DNA of 64,000 nt from Austropuccinia psidii. Lineage: Eukaryota; Basidiomycota; Pucciniomycetes; Pucciniales; Sphaerophragmiaceae. The stretch spans positions 2,228,501 through 2,292,500 of the forward strand of contig JALGQZ010000020.1 in NCBI GenBank assembly GCA_023105745.1, written 5' to 3'. The position numbers were made by a program, and so were the translations under genes. Below, piece after piece: positions 1-11,869 of the stretch. The first letter of the stretch is position 1, and each line of letters starts with the position of its first letter. A model generated the notes under the pieces. It ran no database searches and was not told the DNA's origin. It saw only the letters and a program-made list of their open reading frames with translations.

Positions 1-960
1 TTTTTGGCTTCGTTTTCTACTTTTTGAGTCTTTATTTTTTTTTTTGAAAAAGCACCTGGTAAATCCTTTGTTCAATTCAATATGTTTATTTATTCAATTA
101 CTATTTCATGTGTTGGGTTAGTCTTTTTCATTTTAGTTTTTGAGACATTTAATCACGAATATTTTCTATAAATGAAAGTATTGAAACAGCTCTAAGGTTC
201 ATCTTTTTCAGTCCATCAATAGGCTGTTTGTGATCACTTGAGTTTCAGCCTCCCTATTTTGGTTTTCTTTGACTTTTTTGTTGAAGTATTTGACGATATA
301 TGTAGTCTTTCAAGATACGACTAGAATATCTTAGTGGAAACAAGATAGCTTCCAGTTATGTCCACTGATTCAACAAACGCACGATGAGTGAGTAAGGAAA
401 GATGCAGTCAGATCTTGAGTGTTGAAAAGTAAAGATAAAGATAATAAATTACATTTTATTTAAAGGGATAGCAATTAATAAGTCAGTAATATTGGGTAGT
501 AGTGTTTTCTGATATGTTATAGTCATTTTTAGAGCACTTGGTGGAAATTGTTTGTTTCATGCTTCTCGCCAAAAGTAGGGAAGTGATGTGAAACTAGAAG
601 CTTTGTTTTGTCATCAGGGTAAGTGAAATCTGGCCAATGACGATTTCCCATTCGCGGCTGTGTATGACACACGATTTGTTGGCTAGAATTTGAGGGCTAT
701 TCAAAATTGTTTTTTTCCATGTATTCCGATAAAATAGTTGAAGTAAGAATACGACTTCTTATCAAAGTAAAATGCATCAATAAAAGCCACTGCCCTTCGC
801 GTGACCAAAGGTCATGTTGCTAGCCAAATCAAGTTTTTTTGGCAGTGGCGTCGACCGAGAATACTCAGCGGTTTCTTTCTTAGGAAAAAAACCTCATGGT
901 AGACATGTGAGGACGGAAAGAGGCCATCAAAACGATGGCGAAGAAAATAAAAAAAAGAAG
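1..960. other. No gene recognised; mixed-composition flank
   Basis: I see no supported gene here. The first 600 bases are AT-rich; from about 600 on the sequence contains more G and C and scattered CpG than almost all of the window after 2.4 kb. No repeat structure or RNA gene was recognised. Confidence 0.4.
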
Positions 961-987
961 TGGTAAAGAAAAGCAAACAAGGCGCCA

Positions 988-1400
988 CTATATTTTATCG
1001 CTGATACCTACCTCAAGGCAGTTGGGTTGCAAATCGCATGAATGCGCACCAGGACCACAAATCCTCAAAGCCGTCGTTACACCAAGGAAATTGTCGGGAA
1101 TAGAGATTTTCCACTTGGTCCAAGTTTTGGCACCTGGTTTCTGTAATGGTCACGGCACGTTGACGCCTGAATCTTTTATTAACGCAATACGCAGAGCATG
1201 ACTGTAGCTTGTGTAATTAAGAGAAGTATGGGGTGCCACAATCTGATCAGGTGCCAAGTCCGATGCAGGAGTCCAGAACAGAGTCAACTATTCATCTGAT
1301 AGTGAAGCATCGCCTCCTCCACGTCCGATAATGGAATGGCTACATTAGCTGGGTCCCATGTGCGGTGGTTAATCGCAGCATCATTAAGCCTTGGCCTAAC
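988..1400 (-). pseudogene. Decayed protein-coding relic, unknown function
   Basis: On the minus strand a frame bounded by stops runs from about 1400 to a stop at 988-990, with a frame break near 1285 and one in-frame TGA at 1150-1152. A single C-to-T change of a CGA codon would create that TGA. The first part includes NHRTWDPANVAIPLSD; the second includes TKWKISIPDNFLG and a cysteine-containing segment (CGPGAHSCDLQPNC). The amino-acid mix looks protein-like, unlike the shadows around it, but I recognise no family. The 88-codon plus-strand frame at 935-1201 overlaps it and is probably its shadow. It could be a true exon with introns on either side or a fragment of an old element; confidence is low. 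Confidence 0.3.
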
Positions 1401-1439
1401 TCAAGAATTACGGGGCTTCCTTCCTTAAACTTGATGGTC

Positions 1440-2400
1440 AGTATTCTCGATTTCTAAATTCTAGTAGCGTGCCTTTTAATTAAGCTAGCCGAGATAAAGC
1501 AGCCGCCCGTGTCCCCCTAATTAAGAACTTGAATTAACCTCATACAGATACGCCACACAATCGTGCTACCGCACTTCTTTGCAAGGTTGGTGTGAAGGAT
1601 AAAGTTGAGGGCGCTTTTATTATCACGGTGTTCCAGAAAATGATTGATTCCAAGAACAACATATAACCCAAGCCCAACTAAAGGTCATGGGAAGATTCAT
1701 TACAATTCACCCTCTCCTAAACTCTTAAAAACTTTGCTGCTACCTTGTGCGATCACATTAAGCTTCAAACCTCTACAAGAATGTTTGGATTATCTTTACT
1801 CCTTTTGTTAATTAACATTTTATCCACATACCACGGTAGGTTTAGTTACAGTCAAATGAAATTCAATGAGAATGCATTGTCTTGACGTCACAACTTGCGA
1901 AAATTTCTTAGCCAACGCCTATCCAACTACTCATATCAAGCGTGGTGATAATCGTAATAAAAAGTAAGCTTAAACCTTTTCTGCGTAGCTGTGGATTTTT
2001 AGTTTGTGCAAAGCTTAAATGTTCTTTCTTACCCCCAAAAACCAACTTAGTGAACCGCAGAAGTGGAACTTGTCAAACCCTACTGGGGGACAAGGAAGCG
2101 GGCTTAATGACCCCAATAATCCAGGCGGAAGACGCAGAAAAGGAACAAACTCAAAATAAGAGCAAGTTATACACTTGAGGTGCGTAATTTTCCTGTTAGT
2201 AATCTTAAAAACACGACTCGTATTATGGCACAGTTGTGTTCTAAATTCATAGACACTGACAACGATTCATTACCAGAATCCGTTCAATCCGTTTCCAAAA
2301 ATCAACTCGGGGAACTAAAACGGTGGCCTATTTTCATATTTATTATCGATTTTTTCTTGAAATAAGATTTGCATGTACCAGTTGTGGAGACAGGTTTTCC
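1440..2400. other. Less AT-rich stretch without a recognised gene
   Basis: Composition resembles 600-1440. Short open frames exist on the plus strand (1942-2178 and 2180-2365) but show no recognisable domain or splice structure. At about 2400 the composition drops to the AT-rich state of the rest of the window. Confidence 0.35.
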
Positions 2401-5400
2401 CAATGTTGGAAAAAAATGGGGTACCTTACATATAATTGATCAGAGGTCGAATTGTGATAAGGGAGAGCATTATATTATTAAATTTTATTTGTTTGTGGTA
2501 ATATAGAGAGAGCTTGATTGCGTGAATTTCCTGGAATAAATTTCAATGGGTTATTCTACAGAGTTAGTAGACAATTCGAAGGGTCAAAGGCTACTCTCCT
2601 TGTAATCTTGGCGTAATTTTCATAGTCCTTTGTCTGATTTATTTTCTTTCTTTCTCCTCTTGAGTGATTCTATTTCTTAGTAGGTTTGTCTTCAATTACG
2701 CTTTGAAATTGGACATTTTTACGCAGTTGAAATTTCCTTGATATTTGAAATTGTTCATGACATACTTTTTAGGGTCATACAATTGCGGCAGCCGTTTTTT
2801 TTTGATTCACCCGAGATTTAATTTCCATCCCAGCTTGTATAAAATGAATTCTTATCCGTTCAATTTTGAGAATTGAACTCTTTTTCTGTCTCAAAAAAAT
2901 TCATTAGATCAGGCTTCAAAATTTTTGAAGTTTCCTACCTCGAACTTGAGAAAATATAAGTTTTTGAAAGATAAAATCATTAATCCTAGAATAAGGAATT
3001 TCTTTGGATTATTAGGATTGGTAAAGCGAGTGCTACAGTCAATTTCATCTGTAGCTTCTACAATAGAAAGGTCATAAATTCAAAGGAGGAGCCACTCATA
3101 AATTTGCACCTAGTGCAAGAGAACGAAGGGTTCAGAACGTCTTTTCAAAACTAAACATCCTTTGACGTTTCCTTAAGTGATTTTATGCAAGAATATATAT
3201 AGCCGAACCTGTCTTAAGCCATATGTGTTTGTGGACCACATTTGGCATGGGTTAGCACAGGTTATGGAATACCACAGGACCTATAAAAACACATAATGTA
3301 AATCCACGCTTTTTCGGCTCTTTTTTTTGTGAAAAACCTGTCTAAAACCATGGCTTAAAGCCATATATCTCATGATTACTGTAAAAGAAGTCTCAAACAA
3401 CTCATTAAAGGAAATGAAATATTAAGCAAAATAATTTAGAGACACTAGGGATCCAAACTAAACTACATTATAGTAATAAAAATGAGAAATATACAGCTAC
3501 AGTAATATTGACAGTAAATATCAAATTGGAGGCAATTAGTCCAGTGAGGAGCTTTGCTTTCAGCTTTGTGAAAGACTTCATTCGAGACTTCTGAGATATG
3601 ATTCAAGTGCCTCATTGAATCTATCAACTTCCTTCGAGAATTTGAAGGCTGCATAAGTCAAAAGAAGCTATATTAACTTATGAACTTCAACTAGTGCCGC
3701 AAGAGGTATAATTTGTTCTTCCTGTTGATTTTTTTCAATCTCTTGACTGAAAGGTAGAGTTTCGTCAAAAAAATTGGCAATTGAGATAAAATAAAATTCA
3801 TTCCCTTTTTCAAGATTCAAAATCTCTTGAATTTACATTTTATTTTGAGATGATATCAAACCCAAATCTTGAAAATGATTTCTTTCTTGCTCAAAAGAAG
3901 CCTCTCAATTGATTACCCCAAATTAATCTGCTTTTGGGTTTAATTGAGGTATGAATTTTTATGACTCTAAAAATTTCTGATTGTTGCTAGATTGACCGCA
4001 TTCCATGCCAGAAAGCATAAGCACATTTATCTTAGTTTTTTAATGTTTTGGATATGATTATCCTTGACATTTCTATTATGATAATGTATTGCAAGTAAAA
4101 TGAATCTCTTTTGGTATTGAGATTTGAAGGTATGGATGATCCTAGAATCCAGTGGTTTCACATAGGAAGTAATAATTTCCTGGAAAAGAAAAATCTTTAT
4201 TATTGAAAGTCTTGGATGAGTTGGTTCTTGATCCTTAAATTGATTTAAAATTAGGGAAATTTAAATAATTAAAAACTAGGTGATGGTATGTAACATCCTT
4301 AGTTTTGAATTACAAATAAGTATACCTCGAATACATAAAATTTAATAATTACAAATAAAAACTTGAATCATAATTAAATAGTGAAGTATCAAGTTGATAA
4401 AAGAGTATTCAAAAGCCCTTCTTTTCAGGAAAGGAAATATTTTTTGGAATTAATCTTATTTTTGATAAAATGCATGTTCCCTGACAATAATACTTACTAG
4501 AAAGTGATATAGCTATAAAGGAAAGAGGCTTGAAGATAATATCTTCAAAATAAGACTAAAATGAAAAGTATCTTTGATTCCATAATGTAATTTTCTAAAA
4601 TTTCACACATTTAGAATACCAAGATATTCTTAATGCATATTGGAAAGCTTTTGATTACTAACTTACCTATTTTGAAACTATGCAATCTTTTAACAATCAT
4701 TTTCATTTAGATACAAAACTCGTTTTCATCAGACTATAAGTAATAATAAATGAATAAATATAGAATAATCATTTGATAGCTCAAGTCATGTGAGTAAAAT
4801 TATACATAAAATAAGGAATAATCTCTTTATAAATAAGGGCCAATTTCTTTTACAATTAATTCATTTAAGGACCAAAAGAATTATCATGAAGTTTGGATTT
4901 TTTTTGTAAACAAAGTGTAAGTCTTTTATTGATACGTATGAATATGGATAAAAAATTAGTAAACATGTAAATGAAAATATGGCTTTTAGGTAATTTCTTG
5001 TAATAGGGTTTCTGTGATAAGAAATACTTGTTTGGAATTTAGCATGAATTTAATTCTTAATAAAAGGAAAAACTTTATATTTTGAATTGATAATATCATC
5101 AAAAAGAATGGAATACTTCTTTTAAAGATAGCTTTAAGTATGTTACTCAAAGCTGGAGTATTGAAAAGATATAGTAATGAAATTTAAAGAGAATGAACCA
5201 TATCATTCCAAAAAACAAAAGTGAGATTTTGATCATGAATAATTAATTAATTTGTTCAAATTATTGTTTGTTTTATTTAGGCTTGAGATATGAAGGTTTC
5301 TAGAAATGCATATATGAATTCTTATCATTTATTTTGAAGAAAATATTTATAATATCTTAACAATATAGCTCATTTTTATAAGATTGATTCATAAAGCTTA

Positions 5401-5770
5401 TTTATAGCTCCTCTAGCTATTAACTATCTTGGAGCTCTGAAGACTTTTTGTTTTCTTACTTTATTATTATAAATCACAAGCAAGATGACTCAAAATTAAT
5501 GATTCTAAATATCATTATTTGAATATAAAATGTTTAATAATTTAAATGATATATAACCTTATATCAAATTCTCTACTACTTATGCTCTAAATATTTCCCT
5601 TTTTTTGGAAAACTTCTAATTACAACATAATTCAATATAAATTAGCTTTATATTTATTTGTAAAGTGGCTACAAAAAGGTTTTAATATCTCTGTTTTTAA
5701 AAAAGGAAATGAATATTAATTGATGATAGGATAAATAGAGATCATGAATTGAAATTACAATAAATAAGTA
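2400..5770. other. AT-rich intergenic DNA, no gene seen
   Basis: Stops are frequent in all frames. I find no transposon domain, RNA gene or clear repeat. Around 3200-3390 several short related words recur (CCTGTCT, AAGCCATAT, CGGCT), which might be a decayed small element, but no ends could be defined. Confidence 0.35.
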
Positions 5771-5771
5771 A

Positions 5772-6172
5772 AAAGAATTATTGTCTTTTAGTACTTGATA
5801 GGATATTTATTTCTTTTTGAATATGCTGGCTTTTAAAAAAAATTTTTCTTGCTATATAATTTGGAATATAAATATTTCAAAAAGCTGGGAGTTGGTTTGT
5901 AATTTTTCTTATAAATCAGTTTTTAAATTGTTTTGGTATAAATGTTACTTTAGTAGAGGATTTGTTAAAGATCTTACATTAGAAAAGCAAAATATAAATA
6001 ATTAAAGAAAATTATTGTCTTTTAGTACTTGATAGGATTATCATTTCTTTTGAAATATGCTGGTTTTTAAAATAAAGAAGATTTTTTTACTATAAAATTT
6101 GGAATATTAACATTTCAAAAAGCTGGAATATAGTTTGTAATTTTTCTTATAAATCAGTTTTTCAATCGTTTT
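5772..6172. repeat. Diverged tandem duplication, ~165 bp copies 232 bp apart
   Basis: A segment starting ATTATTGTCTTTTAGTACTT occurs at about 5778 and again at about 6011. Both copies continue through an ATATGCTGG word, a TTTGGAATAT word, TTTCAAAAAGCTGG and TTTTTCTTATAAATCAGTTT before diverging. The copies differ by substitutions and short indels, so this is an old duplication. The short open frame over the first copy is not preserved in the second. Confidence 0.75.
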
Positions 6173-6189
6173 CTTTGCAATTAAATATG

Positions 6190-9100
6190 ATTGATGATTT
6201 ATTGTGAAATTGAAATTTATTATTATTAATTGAAGTATTAGACAATTTCTAAAATAACAATGCATTGAGAATATCTATTTTTATAATTCTACTGAAACAT
6301 TGATATATTCTGAGAATATATTCAAGCATTCAAAATCTAATTTCATTCAAATTACAACAATTTTTTTATTATTGAGATTCTTTTGAATTCAGAATCATAA
6401 GAATTAGAAGGAAGTACTTTAGAAATTGGACATTGGACATCTAACCATCTTTCAATCATTTATCCAATAATAAACTCATTAGAGCTTGCTTAGAAATCAA
6501 GTTCATATGCATGAAATGAATTCTTTTCTTCAATTATGTCATCCAGATTTTTTTAATTACGTTAATCATGAGTGTATCATAAATAGTAATTGCATGAGTA
6601 TCTCATTGGAAGGTTAGGTGTTGAATTCCATGAAACACCACTTGAGCCAAAGTACCAGTCTTATGGCTTGTAGGAATGTTTTTCTGACACCATAAGTACT
6701 TTTATCTGTTTTTGGAAGCTCTAAAAAATAAAAAACTTTGTTTCATGCTCAGGACAACTAATTTACGCTAGTTCCTCATAAGTAGGTGGTTCAAGTCTGC
6801 AATATCCTTGAGTTTTCATCCCTACAATAATCTTGATAAAGTCTACAAAGAATAGGCGAGTTTGTGATTTGGAACTATGAAGAAATGAGGAAAAAATATT
6901 GTTTATTGTTCTTTTCTTGGAAATTTTGCAAGACGAAATGGATATTTTTGAAAAATGCCTTCCTTTTGATGTTGGAGAGGATAAAATGATTATATTTGTT
7001 TGTTGATGAGTAATATTGAGCCAATATTTATGAGAAAACAGTAAAAAATACATATTGCAATCCAATATTTTATCATTAGGGATATTCAAACAGATAAGCT
7101 ATGCAAATAGAATTTTTCCTATTCAAAGCTCCAATTTATGCAGATTAAACTTAATTAATATTTTTTAGCTTCATTAAATAGGGTTCTCTAGTTAATGAAT
7201 TTATTAGGAAAAGTAGATTATTAAATAAGAATAAGAAGGGTCAATGGGAAAGAAATCAATTTCTTGTTTCAATATTTCTTCAGATATAAAATTTCCTCCT
7301 CCTGTAACATATGTTGATGCGGAGATATGAAGGAGTTATTGTTGATTTGTGAATTATGTCCCCTTCAACAAGGTTGGAAGAATATAGAAGCATCAATTTT
7401 ATGTGATAAATTTCAGTTCATTTTTGGAAAATGAAAGCTCAAGTGTTGATATTCATTTAAATTAAGAATTTCATTGTATTTTGGGGACATATCATCAAAT
7501 CATTTCCAAATCTCTTGGGGAATAAATTATGCAATTCATTGAGGCTCCAAATTATTTCTTGATATGAATTTTTTAGAATGAATGAGGAGCGGTGGAATTA
7601 TTCAATGTGAAAGTTTTCATTGAATATGCAAATGTCAATTATATCAGAAGCTGGATTATTACTATTGTATTCACAAAATATTCATATGAGCTGTGTTAAT
7701 TCACCAATATGAGTTAATTATGAGCTTAAAAAATGAAGCCACATATACTAATATTGGCTATATTACTTAGTGAAAATGAATTTTCTGCTATTTGAAAGCG
7801 AAATTTTACACAATTGATATATCAAACCTTGAAAAAACATTCAAATTGATCTATGAAAATTCTAAGGTTTTGCATTCAAATATTCTGAAGTCTAGCGAGA
7901 ATATTTAGTTAATGTGGACATAATCAAATTGTATAAATTTGTGCATCTCAAGAAAATATTCATACAAAATAATTATAAAAAAGGCTGAATTTGTTTTTTT
8001 GAATTTTCACTTATTGTTTTTTTCACTTAAAAAATTGGGTAATATGGTAATATATTGTTTAAAATTTTGAACTGAAGTCTCATAAATATGTATATTTGGA
8101 ATTTTGATATGGTTTTTATGTGTTTTTAATTAAAATATATCATTCTCCTTTGAAATAAAAAATGTATAAATAATTTGATAATTTTTGGTAAAAATTCATG
8201 AATCGAAAGTACAACAAGAATTCAAAAAGATATGAATTATTGAAATAATATTCTGTAGCTAATCTAATGAAAATCATTTTTTTATTTTTAAAAATACTCA
8301 AAAAATTGAATTAAGAATAGCACTAACATTCAATTCACTACATTTTGAGAAGAACATAGAACTATCAATATTATATTACACAAGCAACATAAGGAAAATG
8401 TATTTTTTCCTATATTGTTATAGGCCTGTAATGGATGACCTGGAATTGTGCTTTATTGGGTTTTCAAGGTAGATTTTCAAAATTGTGGCTCATTTCGATA
8501 AATTGTCTCAGAGATAGGTGGTGAATGGCTGTAAAAGTTAAATATGATGAACTTGAAAATCTACCATTTTTTGTTGTTTTGGTTTCTCATTTTCCAGTAT
8601 TTTTGAGGAAGTATATAGCTCATTCTCCTTGCAAGTAATCAAAAAATGTAAGTTAACTCATTATATATATTTCAACAATATAAATGGGAAAGAATTTGGC
8701 AAAAGCTTATTTATATATTTCAATTAAAATCTCCAAAAAAACATGTATGTAGCAAAGATTTATTCAAAAAAAATATTATTACAAATTTTCAGCTTCTAGA
8801 CGTGGAATTCCTGTGTGCAATAGACCGTCTAAATCCATTGGTATAACAGCTTACAATAGGATAACCTTAAAACTCAGGGTCTATCATGTAAGCAATATCG
8901 CTTTGAAATTCAGAGGCAAGAGGATAATAAGAAAACTTATCACAAAGAAGCTTCACAGAATTTTTTTTCATTTCACCCTCCCCATATGATGATTACCCAT
9001 TTGATGTATCATTTCACAAAAAATTTCTTAAATTACCAAATTTCATATAATGAGGAGGTCAATTTATTTTCTTCTTTTATTTTCAAGAGCTGACAAAAAT

Positions 9101-9900
9101 TTTCTAGATTCAAGAAATAAGAATTATTCCAGGTTGGGAAAACTATTTTTTCAGTTGGTAAACGGCAATTTGCTATAGATCTAACTACTAAGAGAAGTAA
9201 AATTTCTGCAAGGTGCTTTTGAGAGTTGATTAATTAAATTATTAATGTGTATTCTTGAAGCTTTGTTTGGTGGCCAACAATATTAATGTAGATAAAAATG
9301 ACTTCATTGATAGCAGAAGTAAAGATGTGAAAATTCTGACCAAGTCCATCAGTTGGTACTCAAAATTCAGAATCAAAAAAATATTTCTTCATGTAAATGA
9401 TGAGGTGTTTAAAATTGGAAGTTGCTATGCCTTTGATAAAGTTCAGAAGCTAAAGATAGAGCTCATGGTTATATAGCTCCTACTTTTTTCATTTTGTTTA
9501 TGATGGTTGTGACCTATTGAGGCAAAGAGTACATTTTAGCATACTTTGAAGCCCCTGAAAAGGTTTGAAGATATGATTTTTCTGTAATTTTTGTGTTGAT
9601 GATGATTTAGAGGAGTGGATATTCTGATTTAGCTCTTTTCATCAACTCATTGGTAGGGAGTATTATTTTTCCTGAAAAACTGTCTTCATCCCTCAAAACA
9701 CAGAGTCTTACTGAAATGATAAAAATTAGTATTTAAAAAATCACAAGAAGTGGGTTAAAGACTGACCCTTTTTGGCTTGATCATGAGCTTTCTTGGGTTC
9801 TTAATTTTATCCTGAATTTAAAGGAGAATCTTCTGAAGTCTTTTTTCCAATAATTGAATGGATTACAAGGGTCAGGAATAGAAAATTCCGCAAAGAATAT
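6190..9900. other. AT-rich DNA with unrecognised short frames
   Basis: No gene is supported. The longest frames (108 codons minus at 6763-7089; 73 codons plus at 9255-9476) show no domain I recognise. A perfect 13-bp inverted repeat at 8468-8565 is listed separately. Confidence 0.35.
8468..8565. repeat. Inverted repeat, 13-bp perfect arms
   Basis: GGTAGATTTTCAA (8468-8480) faces its exact complement TTGAAAATCTACC (8553-8565) across a 72-base spacer. It could be the end of a small palindromic element or chance in AT-rich DNA. Confidence 0.6.
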
Positions 9901-9920
9901 CTCACAGATTCTTTTCTTGG

Positions 9921-10900
9921 TTAGTGGTTTCTTGAAATAAGATAATATAAATTATCTGTCTGTTCTGGAGTCAAAGATTTGAACAAGGCTACATAAAAAT
10001 CATTGGATATTAGCAATAATATTTCATTCAAAAATAAAAACCACTCTAAATTATTATCAGAGGTTGGAAAATTCTCCATCACCGTATACTTTTGTTTTTC
10101 CTTTTCATTTACTGAGGTTAAAGGCTTGGAAGTACCCTGGGATTCTTGGGTGACCATTAAAATTCCTGTTGTAGTGTTTCTGATGTGTTGAACTTCTGCT
10201 AAGAATTTTTCTTTAATGGTTAGACTAACTTGTTGCTGATATATAGAATGATACTGTTGGGCTTTGATGGATGAGGGGAGGCTTCTTTCTAGAGTGGGTC
10301 TCACAGATGAAGGAGTTGTATCTCTGAAAAGAGGCTTTTGTGGGATATTGGGGATATTTGGTGTAAGGGTGAGAGGAACCAGGCATTGGTGAAGGCTGGA
10401 GGGTCTATTAATGGAAGGTGAGGATGTTGGGTCTGGGTTTTGAGGATGGGAAGGTTGTGGATTAAGGGAGATTTTGAGGGGTATGGGAGGATTTCTGGCT
10501 GTAATATGGAGGATTAATAGTGATAGAAGTTTCAGAAATTCTTCTTATATCTTCATCTTAGTCCTCATCTTCACTACTTTTAAGTAAACCTGAAAGTCTT
10601 GATGAAGAGGCTTGGGATCTTGTGCCACTTCTTCCTGAACATATTGCAGAGTCTATATTATTTATTACTTGAAAATAAAAAAACATCATTAGTATTATAA
10701 TATGTTTGAATATACAGTGATGCATATGTAGTAACAATTATATCCACCGTCTTAAAAAACCCTGATGTCCCTTTCCTGATAGAGCTTTCTGGATGATTAT
10801 TTTCTTTTTGAAATATTTCTGGATTCATCTTTTCCAGGAAGTTGAGATTCTTGTGAAGATCTTGAGCTCTTTCCTTTGGCATGGGTTCAGGTAAGGCCAA
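9921..10900 (-). pseudogene. Unrecognised hydrophilic coding relic
   Basis: Two minus-strand frames lie close together, 10658-10900 (80 codons) and 9921-10304 (127 codons), with a P/S/T-rich segment between them that is open apart from stops and frame changes. The upstream part contains MNPEIFQKENNHPESS; the downstream part has SLTPEQTDNLYYLISRNH at its end. The composition (E, K, S, P, T rich, no membrane segments) resembles the structural or linker regions of retroelements nearby, notably the minus-strand relic at 21.1-23.4 kb, but I could not match it to a named domain. It is most likely a dead transposon reading frame, not a host gene. Confidence 0.35.
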
Positions 10901-11577
10901 ATTTTCATTAAAATGTTCTGAGCTAATTCATCCTGACTTGAGGAGAATTACACCTGGGACTTTTGTTTTATCTGAGAGGAATTACTGCAAAAATGGGCTG
11001 AGGTGTACTGGGATGTATTATTATTTGTTTCTGTTCCTCCTTTTCAATTAGTATTTATATACATAATTCTTGAACATGATTTGAATCAGTTCAGAATCCT
11101 TTTCATCAAGCTCTGGGTTTTGAAAAATCTCTGCAACGTCTCCAGAAATATCCAATTGTATGGAGTAAAAAGAAAATTCGGCAATTTTGATTGAAAAAGA
11201 AGTCAATGTGTAGCCACTCACCTCTTGGATATTCAAATAGTGGAATGATTGCTATTGGGTGTATTGATAATAACTATTCATGAAAAAAACAGTTGGTGAT
11301 GAGAGAGTGAAAGAGCAGAAAAAATGAAATTGAGGAAAATCTATCTGACTCAATCTTGAAATTTATTTTGCATATTTTTATTCAAAATGAATCTTCAATT
11401 TTATCTCATGTTCAACACAATTTATTTTAAATTTTATCGCATGTTCAACCCAATGCAGCTTATATAATCATACACAATAGTGAACACCATCTCATAATGG
11501 AATATCACTCAAAATTACCCCTCTCATTTTTGAAAAGAAGCAGAAAAAGTAATGGTACCCAATTTGGACCTCAAATT

Positions 11578-11634
11578 AAGTGGCTCAAATGTTTTATACA
11601 AAAAGAATTCATTTTTTTCGAATTTGAGCCACTT
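11578..11634. repeat. Inverted repeat, 13-bp perfect arms
   Basis: AAGTGGCTCAAAT (11578-11590) and its exact complement ATTTGAGCCACTT (11622-11634) are separated by 31 bases. The arms contain more G and C than their surroundings, which makes chance less likely. Confidence 0.65.
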
Positions 11635-11818
11635 GGAAAAACCACCAAAGTATAGTTTTTTTCTTGTTTAATTATTTGTCCCATTGTTTTTTCAATTTTT
11701 TCATTTTTATATAATACTCTTTTTTTTATATTTTTATCTTTTCAAAAGTATTTTTTTGGATTTATTTGTTTTTTTCTTTTTTTATAATTTTTTAATCATT
11801 TTTTACTTTCTTAAATGT

Positions 11819-11859
11819 ATTTGGCTTTCAGGGGCTCAACAAGCCCATGGAAGCCAAAT
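11819..11859. repeat. Near-perfect hairpin (~18-bp arms, 5-nt loop)
   Basis: The sequence from ATTTGGCTTTC through GGGCT folds back on AGCCC through GGAAGCCAAAT with a loop of about 5 bases and two or three mismatches or bulges. It lies about 185 bases after the inverted repeat at 11578 and may belong to the same decayed palindromic element. Confidence 0.6.
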
Positions 11860-11869
11860 TTCTTAATAA

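Noticed and set aside
935..1201. 88-codon plus-strand frame starting MAKKIKKRSG
   Set aside because: Its start lies in an A-rich run, it shows no domain, and it overlaps a more protein-like minus-strand frame.
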